Shown here in pieces: positions 36,516 through 45,770 of a DNA stretch of 64,000 nucleotides. The DNA is taken from NCBI GenBank assembly GCA_022572355.1, contig JACZWC010000004.1:56987-120986 (forward strand), in the 5' to 3' direction. The stretch is from Bacteroidota bacterium (GTDB lineage: Bacteria > Bacteroidota > Bacteroidia > NORP154). The notes under the pieces were generated by a model, which had not been told where the DNA came from, made no database searches, and worked only from the letters and a program-made list of their open reading frames with translations. The stretch's first letter is position 1. The number at the start of each line of letters is the position of its first letter. The position numbers and the translations under genes were made by a program.

Positions 36516-37207
36516 GGCACCAACTTTTTCGGTTTTACGGCCACAAAATCCTTTAAGTAGAAAGGCTCAAAATATGCCAGATCTTCAAACTGTTTTGCAT
36601 TGTACTTTTTTTCCGCCAGAACCGCCATGTTGGACGCCGTTGGAAGATGATTTTTCAAAAAACGAGCATTGGCGTTATACTTCAATACTTCCTCGCACTT
36701 CTCCACCGCATCTCCAAAAAAAACTATTTCATGTTTTTGAAAATGGCTCTCTAAAAATGATTCATCTACAATTTCTGCCTTTATCTCCTTCACCATCTCA
36801 TTCCTCTCATCATAAAGCGCATAGTAGACCTCCATGCGCCTGGCGTCTATGAGTGGGCAAAACAGTGTGTTTTCACCGTCATTTCGCTCCACAGAAGCGC
36901 CCAGGGCCATAGATTGAAGGGTATTGACAGCCATAAGTGGTATATCGAGTCCATAGCAGAGTCCCTTTGCTGTGGAAACGCCGATTCGAAGTCCGGTATA
37001 AGAACCCGGCCCCTCACTCACCGCAACTCCCTCCAGGTCCTTCACTGCAACCCCAGCTTTTGCAAGAACCTCCTCGATAAACACTGTAATTTGCCTAGAG
37101 TGCGATTTATCTTCTGAGGATTCTTTCACAGCCAGCACTTCACCATCCTTTGCCAGTGCAACAGAGCAGACTTGGGTGGCTGTTTCCAGACTGATTAATA
37201 AAGCCAT
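36512..37207 (-). CDS. tsaB: tRNA threonylcarbamoyladenosine biosynthesis protein TsaB
   Basis: 231 residues. ASKHA-fold partner of TsaD in making t6A at position 37 of ANN-decoding tRNAs. Landmarks: LISLETATQVCSVAL at the N-terminus, the VSEGPGSYTGLRIG loop, and TAKGLCYGLDIPL. It lacks the metal-binding histidines of TsaD, as TsaB should. The C-terminal part ends in YLKDFVAVKPKK. Its stop overlaps the start of the flavoprotein gene downstream. No other t6A genes lie in the window. Confidence 0.92.
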   Translation of the reverse strand: MALLISLETATQVCSVALAKDGEVLAVKESSEDKSHSRQITVFIEEVLAKAGVAVKDLEGVAVSEGPGSYTGLRIGVSTAKGLCYGLDIPLMAVNTLQSMALGASVERNDGENTLFCPLIDARRMEVYYALYDERNEMVKEIKAEIVDESFLESHFQKHEIVFFGDAVEKCEEVLKYNANARFLKNHLPTASNMAVLAEKKYNAKQFEDLAYFEPFYLKDFVAVKPKKLVP

Positions 37208-37373
37208 GTTCTATTTGGATTTATATTGCGATGCTGTCTTAAAAGTCCCGCGTTCACTTAACCGCAAGGGGCGCATACCCCCTGCGCTTGCGCACCGAAG
37301 TGTTTCAGAGCACGCAGGTGCGTTAACTTTGCGCTCTAAGCGGTTAAAATAAGATCTTCCTTCGAAACAGCCA

Positions 37374-38684
37374 TTACTCGTCGTCCTCTTTTTCTTCAAT
37401 TTCCTTTCCGTCCTTCAATTTCTTAGAAATAGCAGTATAGGGGCCGATAACAACACGCATTCCCACTTCAATTCCTGATTTGATCTCTATGTAATCGTTA
37501 TCCTGAATACCTGTTTCAACCTTACGCAACACTGCTTTCCCATCCACAAAAACAAAAACACACTCATAACTCTCCTCCTCCTCTTTTCGTGAGCCGGACC
37601 CTGAGCCTGCCGAAGGGTCTTTTTTCTTCTTGGTTTCATCACCCTCTCCATCCCTTTTATTGGATTCGGAGCTATCTGCTCTCATTGTAACGGCTTGAAT
37701 AGGTATTGCAATAATTTCCTCTTGCGTATCTGTCTGAATCTCAACGGTAGCAGACATGCCGGGCCTGAAAGGAGATACTGAAGATTTTTCATCGCCTATC
37801 AAATCTCGGTAAGAGCTTTGAAGTATTCGAATTTTGACCGTGAAATTGGTGACCTGGTCTGCTCCGGCTCCTTCAGTATTTGCAGAGTTTGCCACTTCAG
37901 TAACCTTACCCATGAACGTGCGGTTCAAATAAGCGTCGACTTCAATGTCTGTGGTGTCCCCTACGGAAACACTCACAATATCATTTTCATTTACTTCAAC
38001 AGACACCTCCATTTCGTTTAGGTTCGCCAGCCGCATCAATTCCGTTCCAGCCATTTGAGAGGTGCCAACTACTCTTTCCCCCTGCTCCACCCTGAGCATA
38101 TATACTGTTCCAGTTACCGGAGCAAAGATCATCGTTTTGGCAAGATTATCCCTGGCCTCTTTCAGCGATGCATTGGCGCTTTTGATCCTGAACTCCGCCG
38201 CTATCATATTCTGCTTTGCTACATCCATGTTCGCTTTTATCATTTCAAAATCGGCATCCGAAATAACCTGCTCCTTCCACAACTTCTTATTCCTGTTGAA
38301 TGTCGCTTCTGCCTCAATGAACCTGGCATTTGTTGTAGCCAAATTAGCCAAGCTGGTATTCAGGGCGGCATCCATCCTATCGACGGATGACAAATAGATA
38401 TCTGGGTTTATTTTGAGCAACAGGTCGCCTGCCACAACTTCATCTCCTTCCTTAACGGCCAATTCAATTATTTCTCCAGATACATCCGGGCTTATTTTGA
38501 CCTCTACTTCCGGTTGAATTTTTCCATTTGCAGAAACCGTTTCCACAATTGTTCTCAATTCTACCTTTTCAGATTCTACTTTCAGCAGGTCTTTCGTTCC
38601 AAACCATTCCAGCTTCTTTCCTATTCCCGCGAAAATCAGCAGAACGACTACTGCTGCTAGTAGAATTTTGATTGTCTTATTCAT
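37374..38684 (-). CDS. Efflux periplasmic adaptor subunit (HlyD/MacA family)
   Basis: 436 residues. An N-terminal membrane anchor (about 5-22) is followed by a lipoyl-like half (VSANGKIQPEVEVKISPDVSG), a long coiled-coil hairpin (about 95-185), the second lipoyl half (IFAPVTGTVYMLRVEQGERV) and beta-barrel/membrane-proximal domains. It bridges an inner-membrane transporter to TolC in the periplasm. A charged insert around residues 335-370 contains DPSAGSGSGS, encoded by a palindromic element at 37596-37619 that seems to have landed inside the gene without breaking the frame. The TolC-family gene lies upstream on the same strand, and the transporter itself is not next to them. Confidence 0.9.
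   Translation of the reverse strand: MNKTIKILLAAVVVLLIFAGIGKKLEWFGTKDLLKVESEKVELRTIVETVSANGKIQPEVEVKISPDVSGEIIELAVKEGDEVVAGDLLLKINPDIYLSSVDRMDAALNTSLANLATTNARFIEAEATFNRNKKLWKEQVISDADFEMIKANMDVAKQNMIAAEFRIKSANASLKEARDNLAKTMIFAPVTGTVYMLRVEQGERVVGTSQMAGTELMRLANLNEMEVSVEVNENDIVSVSVGDTTDIEVDAYLNRTFMGKVTEVANSANTEGAGADQVTNFTVKIRILQSSYRDLIGDEKSSVSPFRPGMSATVEIQTDTQEEIIAIPIQAVTMRADSSESNKRDGEGDETKKKKDPSAGSGSGSRKEEEESYECVFVFVDGKAVLRKVETGIQDNDYIEIKSGIEVGMRVVIGPYTAISKKLKDGKEIEEKEDDE
37596..37619. repeat. Palindromic element inserted in frame within the adaptor gene
   Basis: GACCCT (37597-37602) and AGGGTC (37614-37619) frame the centre GAGCCTGCCGA. Read on the minus strand it gives DPSAGSGS in a low-complexity stretch of the adaptor. 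I know similar CCCTGAGCCTGCCGAAGGG palindromes as dispersed repeats in many bacteria. Confidence 0.6.
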
Positions 38685-38751
38685 TCCGTGTTTTTATTCT
38701 TTGATCCGATTTCGGATTATATATGTTTTTTATTCAATCATCCCCAATAGG

Positions 38752-38842
38752 CGAATCGCGAATCAGTGCGAATTTACGAATTGATGCGGTGGGCAGCCAG
38801 TAGCCAATTCGCGTTATTCGTACCTATTCGTTATTCGTAGAT
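38752..38842. repeat. ATTCG-type intergenic repeat
   Basis: Runs of GCGAATCGCGAAT, TACGAATTG and ATTCGTTATTCG between the TolC and adaptor genes, matching the style of 27508-27587. The spacer between the two efflux genes is 199 bases, and this repeat fills about half of it. Confidence 0.5.
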
Positions 38843-38883
38843 AATTAGCACTAGACTTTTGAACTTTCCCGAAATCATGTTAT

Positions 38884-40305
38884 TTAAAATGCCAGAGATC
38901 TTCCCTGGTAAAATTCTAAAATCTTCGTTTTGTAGATGAAATCGTATTTGGCCTGTACCAGCTCTGATTCTGATTTGGCCAATTTATTTTTTGAGTCATT
39001 AAATTCTACAACCGTTTCCATCCCTGCATCAAGGCGTTGTTTTGAATAATTAAATGACTCTTTCAAAGCGTTCACTGATATTTTAGAGGCTCTGTATTTT
39101 TTTAACGATGCTCCGGTATCAAAATAAGCCTTCTGAATATCTTCTTTCAAACGAAGCCTTTCCAGTTGTAAGTTGTATTGCTGATTCTCAAATGCAATTT
39201 TGGCCCTGGCTATAGCAGCCTTTGTTTGAAAGCCGTTAAATATGGGTATGGTCAAATAAAACCCCAGCGTTTGATTGAGATTATCTCTGATCTGATCCGA
39301 AAAGGGTGTGGTTTCATAAGTGTAGTCAAAGCTCGGAAAATACACGCTATCTCCGCCTGATGTGTATCCCAATACATCAACTCTGGGTGTGGAACTTGTA
39401 ATTGACTTCCGGCCATCGGAATATCCCGTTCCATAACTACCACCAACCGATAGAGAAGGAAACAAGCCGCTTCTGGCTATGGCGATGTTTTTATCGAATT
39501 CTTGAACTTTTATATCAGCTCCAAGAATCTGGGGTTGCACAGTTAAAGCGGTTTCATAAACTTGATTCACGGTATTCAAAACTTCGAGATTATCAGGTAT
39601 ATCAACGATGGGCTTTACGATATCAAAGTCTTTGGAGATCTCCAGGTACAACAATTGCTGAAGGCTCAAATAGGCTAATTCTAATTGATTTGTTGCTTCG
39701 ACCAGGTTCAATTCATCGAGAGCCAATTGAGCCTCAATATCCAGCAGGCTTCCCTTGGCAAGATTCCCGGCGTCGACCAGCTTTTTTGTTCGCTCTGTTT
39801 GTTCAGCAGTTATCTTCACTTGATTCGCCGCAATCTCTGCGATTTCCTGATTAAATAGTATTTGCAAATAACCTCCAGCCACCATCAATGTTACGTCATT
39901 CACCGTTTTGGCAAGGTCATATCTGCTTGCCTCAAGATTGTATTTATTTCTCTTTATTGTATTGATTGCCTTTAATCCCTCAAACAACATTACGTTACCG
40001 TTAATACTAAAATTATTTGACTGAAGCCGCTCTGTTACGAAGGAATTCGTGAAGGGATCAACCGTACGCCCAAAATTGTAATTGTGGCTCATCCTGGCGT
40101 TGATACTGGGTAGCGTGTTGGCTTTGCTCTGTCGCAAATTTTCTTGCGCCAATTGAATACTGAGCGCGCTTTGCTTAATCTGGATGTTGTTGCTTTTGGC
40201 ATGATCAATACACTTTTGAAGGGACCAGCTTTGTATCTCCTGCCCTTTCGAACTTCCTACCCACAAAATCAGTACGATAACTACAGCCCGATTCAAGAGT
40301 TTCAT
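38884..40305 (-). CDS. TolC family outer-membrane efflux protein
   Basis: 473 residues with a signal peptide (1-21, ending SKGQ). Two repeated halves of long alpha-helices and short beta strands typical of TolC: WSLQKCIDHAKSNNIQIKQS at the start of the first half, NTLPSINARMSHNYNFG for the first barrel strands, then a second half with LFPSLSVGGSYGTGYSDG and IPIFNGFQTKAAIARAK. It forms the outer-membrane channel for the adaptor encoded downstream. The gene follows the OmpA-family gene with a four-base gap, so the three could be one transcript. Confidence 0.92.
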   Translation of the reverse strand: MKLLNRAVVIVLILWVGSSKGQEIQSWSLQKCIDHAKSNNIQIKQSALSIQLAQENLRQSKANTLPSINARMSHNYNFGRTVDPFTNSFVTERLQSNNFSINGNVMLFEGLKAINTIKRNKYNLEASRYDLAKTVNDVTLMVAGGYLQILFNQEIAEIAANQVKITAEQTERTKKLVDAGNLAKGSLLDIEAQLALDELNLVEATNQLELAYLSLQQLLYLEISKDFDIVKPIVDIPDNLEVLNTVNQVYETALTVQPQILGADIKVQEFDKNIAIARSGLFPSLSVGGSYGTGYSDGRKSITSSTPRVDVLGYTSGGDSVYFPSFDYTYETTPFSDQIRDNLNQTLGFYLTIPIFNGFQTKAAIARAKIAFENQQYNLQLERLRLKEDIQKAYFDTGASLKKYRASKISVNALKESFNYSKQRLDAGMETVVEFNDSKNKLAKSESELVQAKYDFIYKTKILEFYQGRSLAF

Positions 40306-40309
40306 CCTT

Positions 40310-41536
40310 TTATAGACCTGTAATTAGAATGTCAACTCTCCTGTTGGCCAATTCCTGGGTTTCGTTGGCTGGTTTCGGGTAGATCATTTCCTTGTTGCCG
40401 TATCCTTTATAGACGAGTCTCGTTGTTTTAATCTTGTGTTTGATCAAATAGAGATACACGGATTTGGCTCTGGATTCTGAAACTTCCTTCACATCCTTGC
40501 TGTTTTTCATATTCGGTGCATTTACATGGCCTTGAACCTCGATGGTAACGGTTTTATTATGCTGCATAAAACTTACCAGATTACCCAGTGAAGCCATAGA
40601 GGAATTGAGAAGTTTGGAACTGTTCTCCTCAAAATTAATGTTGTGGAGCGTTAACTTTTCCCCAATATTCACCTTAGTAAGCTTTGCAACCATCTTCATG
40701 TTACCCTTGACTTTATTGGCTTTAAGGTCTCTCGAAAAGAAAAAATAGCCCTTTGCATTGCAATTGATCTCATAGTTTACCCCCTCTTCCAATCTGATGC
40801 GATACTTGCTGCTGTCGGATAATGAGTATAACACTTCGTTCGATTCATTTTGATCATCAGTCACTATCAGAATTTCAACATCGCTTTTAACAGGCTTCCT
40901 CGAAGTCTTATCAACAGCTGAAAACCTCAAGGTTGCTTTTGGTCGTGGGTAGCCAGCATAGTGCATATGCAACCTATGTCCCTTTCCCTCCTTAGAATAA
41001 TTGTCTACCACCAAATAGAACTTGTCGCCTTGCTGCACAAATATTGATTTACTATATGGATTTCCCGGGCCTGACTGGACATATTCCAATTCCGCTTCAC
41101 TTGCAAGTCCAGTTATTCCCTTATGATCAGAACGGTTTTTCGCCATATTGGTCCTGGCCGGTCGCATCTCACGTCTCTTGATTTTTTCACAGAAATCTTC
41201 GGAGCCATCATGCTTAAACAATAGAAAGTCAAAGTCATCCGCAGAATCAATAGCAATAATATCAAATGAAAGTTCCGCCGAATACATGGCGTCAAAAGTA
41301 TACCACAGGGTGTTGTGTTCTTTTTCGAACAGGAACATATCCTTCATTTGATTTTTTTGTATCTCCAAACTCTGCCCATGCCCCTCTGGTGGAACGGTTG
41401 GGCCAAACATAGAGTCAGTCATAATTATAGCTCCCGAGCAATCCGCATTTTTCTCCTGCGGGAAATACATGTTTTGGGCAATGCTGGTCGCGCCACAACA
41501 CAGCGTAATCATTAATATGAGGAAGTACTTATTCAT
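40310..41536 (-). CDS. OmpA family lipid-bilayer/peptidoglycan-linking protein
   Basis: 408 residues from ATG 41536, which gives a clear signal peptide (MNKYFLILMITLCCG... ending SIAQ); a longer frame to 41698 would overlap metH and lacks a signal. The N-terminal domain (about 30-220) is a beta-rich module with cysteines. The C-terminal OmpA-like domain (about 290-408) has INFEENSSKLLNSS, VTIEVQGHVNAP, ESRAKSVYLYLIK and the final NRRVDILI, which bind peptidoglycan. It probably stabilises the envelope or links a surface complex to the cell wall. Four bases separate it from the TolC gene. Confidence 0.88.
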   Translation of the reverse strand: MNKYFLILMITLCCGATSIAQNMYFPQEKNADCSGAIIMTDSMFGPTVPPEGHGQSLEIQKNQMKDMFLFEKEHNTLWYTFDAMYSAELSFDIIAIDSADDFDFLLFKHDGSEDFCEKIKRREMRPARTNMAKNRSDHKGITGLASEAELEYVQSGPGNPYSKSIFVQQGDKFYLVVDNYSKEGKGHRLHMHYAGYPRPKATLRFSAVDKTSRKPVKSDVEILIVTDDQNESNEVLYSLSDSSKYRIRLEEGVNYEINCNAKGYFFFSRDLKANKVKGNMKMVAKLTKVNIGEKLTLHNINFEENSSKLLNSSMASLGNLVSFMQHNKTVTIEVQGHVNAPNMKNSKDVKEVSESRAKSVYLYLIKHKIKTTRLVYKGYGNKEMIYPKPANETQELANRRVDILITGL

Positions 41537-41664
41537 TTCAAATAGCCAAGTATCAAATCTAACAAAATTTGTTCTTGATTTTCTGGTATGCAGTGCATAA
41601 CTAAATGGCTGAAGATTTCTATTAAACCAATAATATACCAGGTCCTTAAACGGGTTTTGGCCGA

Positions 41665-44385
41665 TTAGTTGCCATAATTCAAATTGGGCGACAACCATTT
41701 CTCCATTTCCTGGAGATCCATCTCCTTTCTCCTGGCGTAATCTTTCAGTTGGTCTTTGCTTATTTTCCCGAGCCCGAAATATTTTGATTCCGGATGCGCA
41801 TAGTACATTCCACTTACCGAAGCCGCTGGGTACATAGCGTAACTCTCCGTCAATTTTACTTCGGTAGCTTTCTCTGCATCTAGCAAATCAAATAAAATTC
41901 GTTTTTCGGTATGATCAGGGCAGGCTGGGTAACCCGGTGCGGGCCTTATACCTCTATACTTTTCCTTTATCAATTCATCGTTGCTAAATGGTTCATCCAC
42001 TGCGTAACCCCACAGCTCCGTGCGAAATTTCTTGTGCATTAGCTCAGCAAAAGCTTCCGCAAGCCTATCTGCCAGAGCTTTGAGCATAATACTATTATAG
42101 TCGTCATGGTCTTCTTCAAAACGTTTTACGTGCTCCTCAATTCCGATACCGGTTGTAACCGTAAACCCGCCTATATAATCTTTTTTACCGCTCTCTTTGG
42201 GCGCTATGAAATCAGCCAATGCTATATTCGGTTGGCCGGCTGCCTTCTTCAATTGCTGTCTTAAGGTATGAAAAGTTGTTAAAACAGTTTTGGGTTGCTC
42301 AGGTGAATACACTTCAATATCGTCTTCAATGGCATTTGCCTGCCACACCCCGTACACCGCATTGGCCGTCAACCATTTGTTTTCTACTAGCTGGTCGAGC
42401 AATGCCTGGGCATCCTTGAAAAGTTTGGTCGCCTCCACTCCTACTACTTCATCCTCTAAAATAGCCGGGTACTTCCCCGCCATTTCCCAGGTAGTAAAAA
42501 ATGGCGTCCAATCTATGTACTCCCTAATTTCCTCAAGAGGATAATTCTTAAATTCTTTGATCCCTAATTCTGGCGGTGTTTCCGGCTCGTACTTGCCCCA
42601 GTCAATCACAAATTGATTCTTTCTCGCTTCTTCGATTGAAATGTAGGTTTTTGAAGACTTCTTGTTCTCGTGGTGCTCTCTTAAAACTTTATACTCATCT
42701 ACAATTTCATTCACAAAATCAGCTTTCGCCTCTCCGCTCAGTAATTTTCCAACAACTGGAACAGCGCGTGAGGCATCCAACACATGGATGGTTGGGCCAG
42801 AGTAATTCGGTTCAATCTTGACGGCGGTGTGTATTCTCGAAGTTGTTGCGCCACCGATAAGCAGCGGTATTTTAAGCTTTTTATGTTCCATCTCCTTTGC
42901 CATATGCACCATCTCATCCAGGGAAGGCGTGATGAGCCCACTCAGGCCAATTATGTCTACGTTGTGCTTTTCAGCTTCTTCCAAGATTTTCTGACTTGGT
43001 ACCATCACGCCAATGTCAATTATATCGTAGTTGTTGCATCCCAGCACCACGCCAACAATATTCTTCCCTATATCGTGTACGTCACCCTTCACGGTAGCCA
43101 TCAGAATTTTCCCATTAGTAGCTCCCTCTGCCTTCTCGTCCTCCAGGTATGGCAAGAGATATGCGACCGATTTTTTCATAACGCGGGCGCTCTTCACCAC
43201 CTGGGGTAAAAACATCTTCCCCGCACCAAACAGATCGCCCACCACGTTCATCCCATCCATCAGCGGCCCTTCGATTACTTCCAGGGTTTTGTCGAATTGC
43301 TTGCGCGCTTCTTCTGTATCCGCTTCTATGTAATCAGTAATTCCCTTGATTAGTGCGTAGGAAAGTCTCTTGTTTACGCTTTCCTTCCTCCACGACTCAT
43401 CTTTCTCAAATTTTTCGCCGGTGCTAACTACAGATTCAGCAAATTCCAATAACCGTTCTGTTGAATCTTCCCTTCTGTTTAGTAGTACGTCTTCAACATG
43501 CTCCAACAAATCCTTCGGGATGTTGTCATATACTTCCAACATTGCAGGATTTACGATGCCCATATCCATGCCCTCTTTGATAGCATGATACAAAAAGGCT
43601 GAGTGCATTGCCTCGCGTACCGTGTTGTTTCCGCGGAAGGAAAAGGAAACATTACTCACTCCGCCACTGACGTGCGCTCCGGGTAAATTTTCTCTAATCC
43701 ATCTGGTAGCGAGAAAATAGTCCATGGCGTTGTTGTTGTGCTCCTCCATGCCGGTCGCTACTGGAAAGATATTGGGATCGAAAATGATATCCTGGGGTGG
43801 AAATCTCAGTTCGTCAACAAGAAGCTTATAAGATCGCTCACATATTTCTATTCTCCTTTCATAGCTGTCAGCCTGGCCGTCCTCGTCGAATGCCATAACA
43901 ATCGTTGCGGCTCCATATCTCCTAATAAGCTTAGCCTGACGCCGAAATTCTTCTTCTCCAGCTTTTAAACTTATGGAGTTTACAATGCACTTGCCCTGTA
44001 CGCATTTTAAGCCCGCTTCAATGATTTCCCATTTTGACGAGTCTATCATGATCGGAACCTTACAAATATCTGGTTCGGCTGCTATCAGATTCAAGAATGT
44101 TCTCATGGCATATACACCGTCTAACATCCCCTCGTCCATGTTGATATCTATGATCTGGGCACCCCCCTCAACCTGGTTTGCCGCCACAGACAAAGCTTCT
44201 TCGTAGTTTTCCTCTTTAATCAGTCTCAAGAACTTTCTTGAACCAGTTACATTGGTTCGCTCCCCGATATTGATGAAGTTCATTTCGGGAGTTACAACCA
44301 ATGGCTCCAGCCCACTGAGCCGCATAAATGGGATTTTGTCCCATTTGTACTCATACTTTCCGCTATAATCTGGATGCAAACTCAT
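41665..44385 (-). CDS. metH: Methionine synthase, C-terminal part (folate, B12 and activation domains)
   Basis: 906 residues. Contains the methyltetrahydrofolate-binding domain ([27 protein letters not shown]), the B12 cap and Rossmann domain with [11 protein letters not shown] (the histidine that ligates cobalt), and the SAM-dependent activation domain with [15 protein letters not shown]. The homocysteine-binding domain is on a separate gene 42 bases upstream on the same strand. Splitting MetH in this way is usual in Bacteroidetes, so it is not a frameshift; there are no matching residues in the spacer. Together the two proteins make methionine from homocysteine. Confidence 0.95.
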   Translation of the reverse strand: MSLHPDYSGKYEYKWDKIPFMRLSGLEPLVVTPEMNFINIGERTNVTGSRKFLRLIKEENYEEALSVAANQVEGGAQIIDINMDEGMLDGVYAMRTFLNLIAAEPDICKVPIMIDSSKWEIIEAGLKCVQGKCIVNSISLKAGEEEFRRQAKLIRRYGAATIVMAFDEDGQADSYERRIEICERSYKLLVDELRFPPQDIIFDPNIFPVATGMEEHNNNAMDYFLATRWIRENLPGAHVSGGVSNVSFSFRGNNTVREAMHSAFLYHAIKEGMDMGIVNPAMLEVYDNIPKDLLEHVEDVLLNRREDSTERLLEFAESVVSTGEKFEKDESWRKESVNKRLSYALIKGITDYIEADTEEARKQFDKTLEVIEGPLMDGMNVVGDLFGAGKMFLPQVVKSARVMKKSVAYLLPYLEDEKAEGATNGKILMATVKGDVHDIGKNIVGVVLGCNNYDIIDIGVMVPSQKILEEAEKHNVDIIGLSGLITPSLDEMVHMAKEMEHKKLKIPLLIGGATTSRIHTAVKIEPNYSGPTIHVLDASRAVPVVGKLLSGEAKADFVNEIVDEYKVLREHHENKKSSKTYISIEEARKNQFVIDWGKYEPETPPELGIKEFKNYPLEEIREYIDWTPFFTTWEMAGKYPAILEDEVVGVEATKLFKDAQALLDQLVENKWLTANAVYGVWQANAIEDDIEVYSPEQPKTVLTTFHTLRQQLKKAAGQPNIALADFIAPKESGKKDYIGGFTVTTGIGIEEHVKRFEEDHDDYNSIMLKALADRLAEAFAELMHKKFRTELWGYAVDEPFSNDELIKEKYRGIRPAPGYPACPDHTEKRILFDLLDAEKATEVKLTESYAMYPAASVSGMYYAHPESKYFGLGKISKDQLKDYARRKEMDLQEMEKWLSPNLNYGN

Positions 44386-44427
44386 TTATATCGAACTTTT
44401 ACTGAATCGGGATTAACTTTTCAAATG

Positions 44428-45435
44428 TCAGGCTTGCGCCTCTTGTAAAATTGCTCTTGGCTTATATTTCTCTGCCAAATCCGCAATAGCTTTAATGTGA
44501 TCCGGAGTAGTACCACAGCACCCACCAATAATATTTATCAGTCCCTCATCGAGAAATTCTTTGATCTGCTCAGCCATGAACTCCGGAGATTCATCGTACT
44601 CACCAAATTCATTGGGCAAGCCTGCGTTTGGATGTGCACTCACAAAAAAGTTTGACTTATTCGCCAGTACTTGAAGGTAGGGTCTCAACTCTTTAGCTCC
44701 CAAAGCGCAATTCAATCCCACACTCAAAAGAGGCATGTGAGATATTGATATTAAAAAGGCGTGTGTGGTTTGGCCAGATAATATTCTACCGCTAGCATCC
44801 GTAATTGTTCCGGAAACCATAATGGGAATGTCCACCCCCTCTTCTTCACAAAGCCTGTTTATGGCGAACAATGCCGCTTTTGCATTTAGTGTGTCGGTAA
44901 TCGTCTCTACTAAGAACAAGTCTGAACCACCCTTTAGTAAGCCCAAAGCTTGTTCGTGATAATTTTCTTCTAATTCTTCAAAGGTGATGGACCTGAATCC
45001 CGGATCATTTACATCTGGAGACATAGATGATAATTTTGTTGTTGGCCCCATTGACCCGGCTACAAAACGTGGTTTTTCAGGATTCTTTGCCGTCATTTCA
45101 TCAGCTACTTCCCTCGCTATTTTAGCAGCCTCCAAATTGATATTATAGGCTTGGTCCTCCAGGTGATAATCTGACTGAGCCGACCTGGTACCTCCAAAAC
45201 TGTTTGTTTCGACAATATCAGCTCCAGCCTCAAAGTACTCCCGATGGATACTTTTAATGATCTCCGGCTGGGTAATTGACAACAGGTCGTTGTTCCCTTT
45301 TAACGGGCTGTCATGATCCTTAAACTGGGTTCCACGGAAATCCTCTTCCTCCAGCTTATGCTGTTGGATCATCGTTCCCATGGCTCCATCGAGAATCAGT
45401 ATCCTGGTATTTAATATGTCTTTTATTGTCTCCAT
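44428..45435 (-). CDS. metH: Methionine synthase, homocysteine-binding N-terminal part
   Basis: 335 residues. Zinc-dependent homocysteine S-methyltransferase domain: [16 protein letters not shown] near the N-terminus, [16 protein letters not shown], and the zinc-binding cysteines in LNCALG and IGGCCGTTP. It acts with the larger MetH part encoded downstream. ATG 45435 lies eight bases after the T-run of a predicted attenuator, so expression is probably controlled at transcript elongation. The conserved start METIKDIL supports the chosen codon. Confidence 0.95.
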   Translation of the reverse strand: METIKDILNTRILILDGAMGTMIQQHKLEEEDFRGTQFKDHDSPLKGNNDLLSITQPEIIKSIHREYFEAGADIVETNSFGGTRSAQSDYHLEDQAYNINLEAAKIAREVADEMTAKNPEKPRFVAGSMGPTTKLSSMSPDVNDPGFRSITFEELEENYHEQALGLLKGGSDLFLVETITDTLNAKAALFAINRLCEEEGVDIPIMVSGTITDASGRILSGQTTHAFLISISHMPLLSVGLNCALGAKELRPYLQVLANKSNFFVSAHPNAGLPNEFGEYDESPEFMAEQIKEFLDEGLINIIGGCCGTTPDHIKAIADLAEKYKPRAILQEAQA

Positions 45436-45443
45436 TTCAATGC

Positions 45444-45507
45444 AAAAAAAAATCCCTTCTATTTTGTCAGAAGAGATTCTAAGTCTGTTATATTAATCTT
45501 TTCTGAC
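45444..45507 (-). promoter_or_regulatory. Transcription attenuator in the metH leader (terminator and competing antiterminator)
   Basis: On the minus strand, AATCTCTTCT pairs with AGAAGGGATT (45469-45478 with 45451-45460, one G-U, eight-base loop), followed directly by a T-run (45444-45452): a Rho-independent terminator eight bases before the metH start codon. The upstream segment GTCAGAAAAGATT (45495-45507) can instead pair with AATCTCTTCTGAC (45466-45478), with one mismatch, and this blocks the terminator. Such a switch is the usual expression platform of a riboswitch or leader control. I could not match an aptamer (SAM or cobalamin) to the short sequence upstream, so the signal is unknown. 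Confidence 0.7.
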
Positions 45508-45746
45508 TTATCTATTCCTAACACATAAATTTTGTGCGGATTAGATTTGGCACCATTTCCTTCAAATAATTTGCCCTCAAATTATATGCCGGACGGTTGC
45601 CAAGGTATCAATGGGCTAAATCCCTCCACCTTTCTTGATAAGTCTTCCCTTATCTCGGGAATTGTTATAGTAAAAGAACGATTTCTGTACAAAGTTATAG
45701 AAGTATCCCCTAAAAGCAAAAATACATTACAACTTAAAGATGTTTG

Positions 45747-45754
45747 TAGTTTTG
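45747..45754 (+). promoter_or_regulatory. Candidate Bacteroidetes -7 box
   Basis: TAGTTTTG fits the TAnnTTTG consensus and lies 17 bases before the ATG at 45771. No clear -33 TTG is seen at the usual distance, so confidence is limited. Confidence 0.4.
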
Positions 45755-45770
45755 CAGACCATCCATACCC

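Larger units (their letters stand above)
45436..45770. other. Divergent intergenic region of metH and a phosphoesterase gene
   Basis: 335 bases. On the minus side it holds the metH leader with mutually exclusive hairpins (45444-45507), and on the plus side a -7-like box (45747-45754) for the phosphoesterase gene. An 80-codon plus-strand frame across the region has no protein-like features and is rejected. Confidence 0.6.

Noticed and set aside
44386..44427. Frameshift between the two metH genes
   Set aside because: The split falls at a domain border, both parts have their own start and stop, and split MetH is usual in Bacteroidetes.
45436..45530. Known SAM or cobalamin riboswitch in the metH leader
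   Set aside because: The leader upstream of the hairpins is too short and lacks recognisable aptamer sequence (no B12 box or SAM core seen by eye); only the expression platform is supported.
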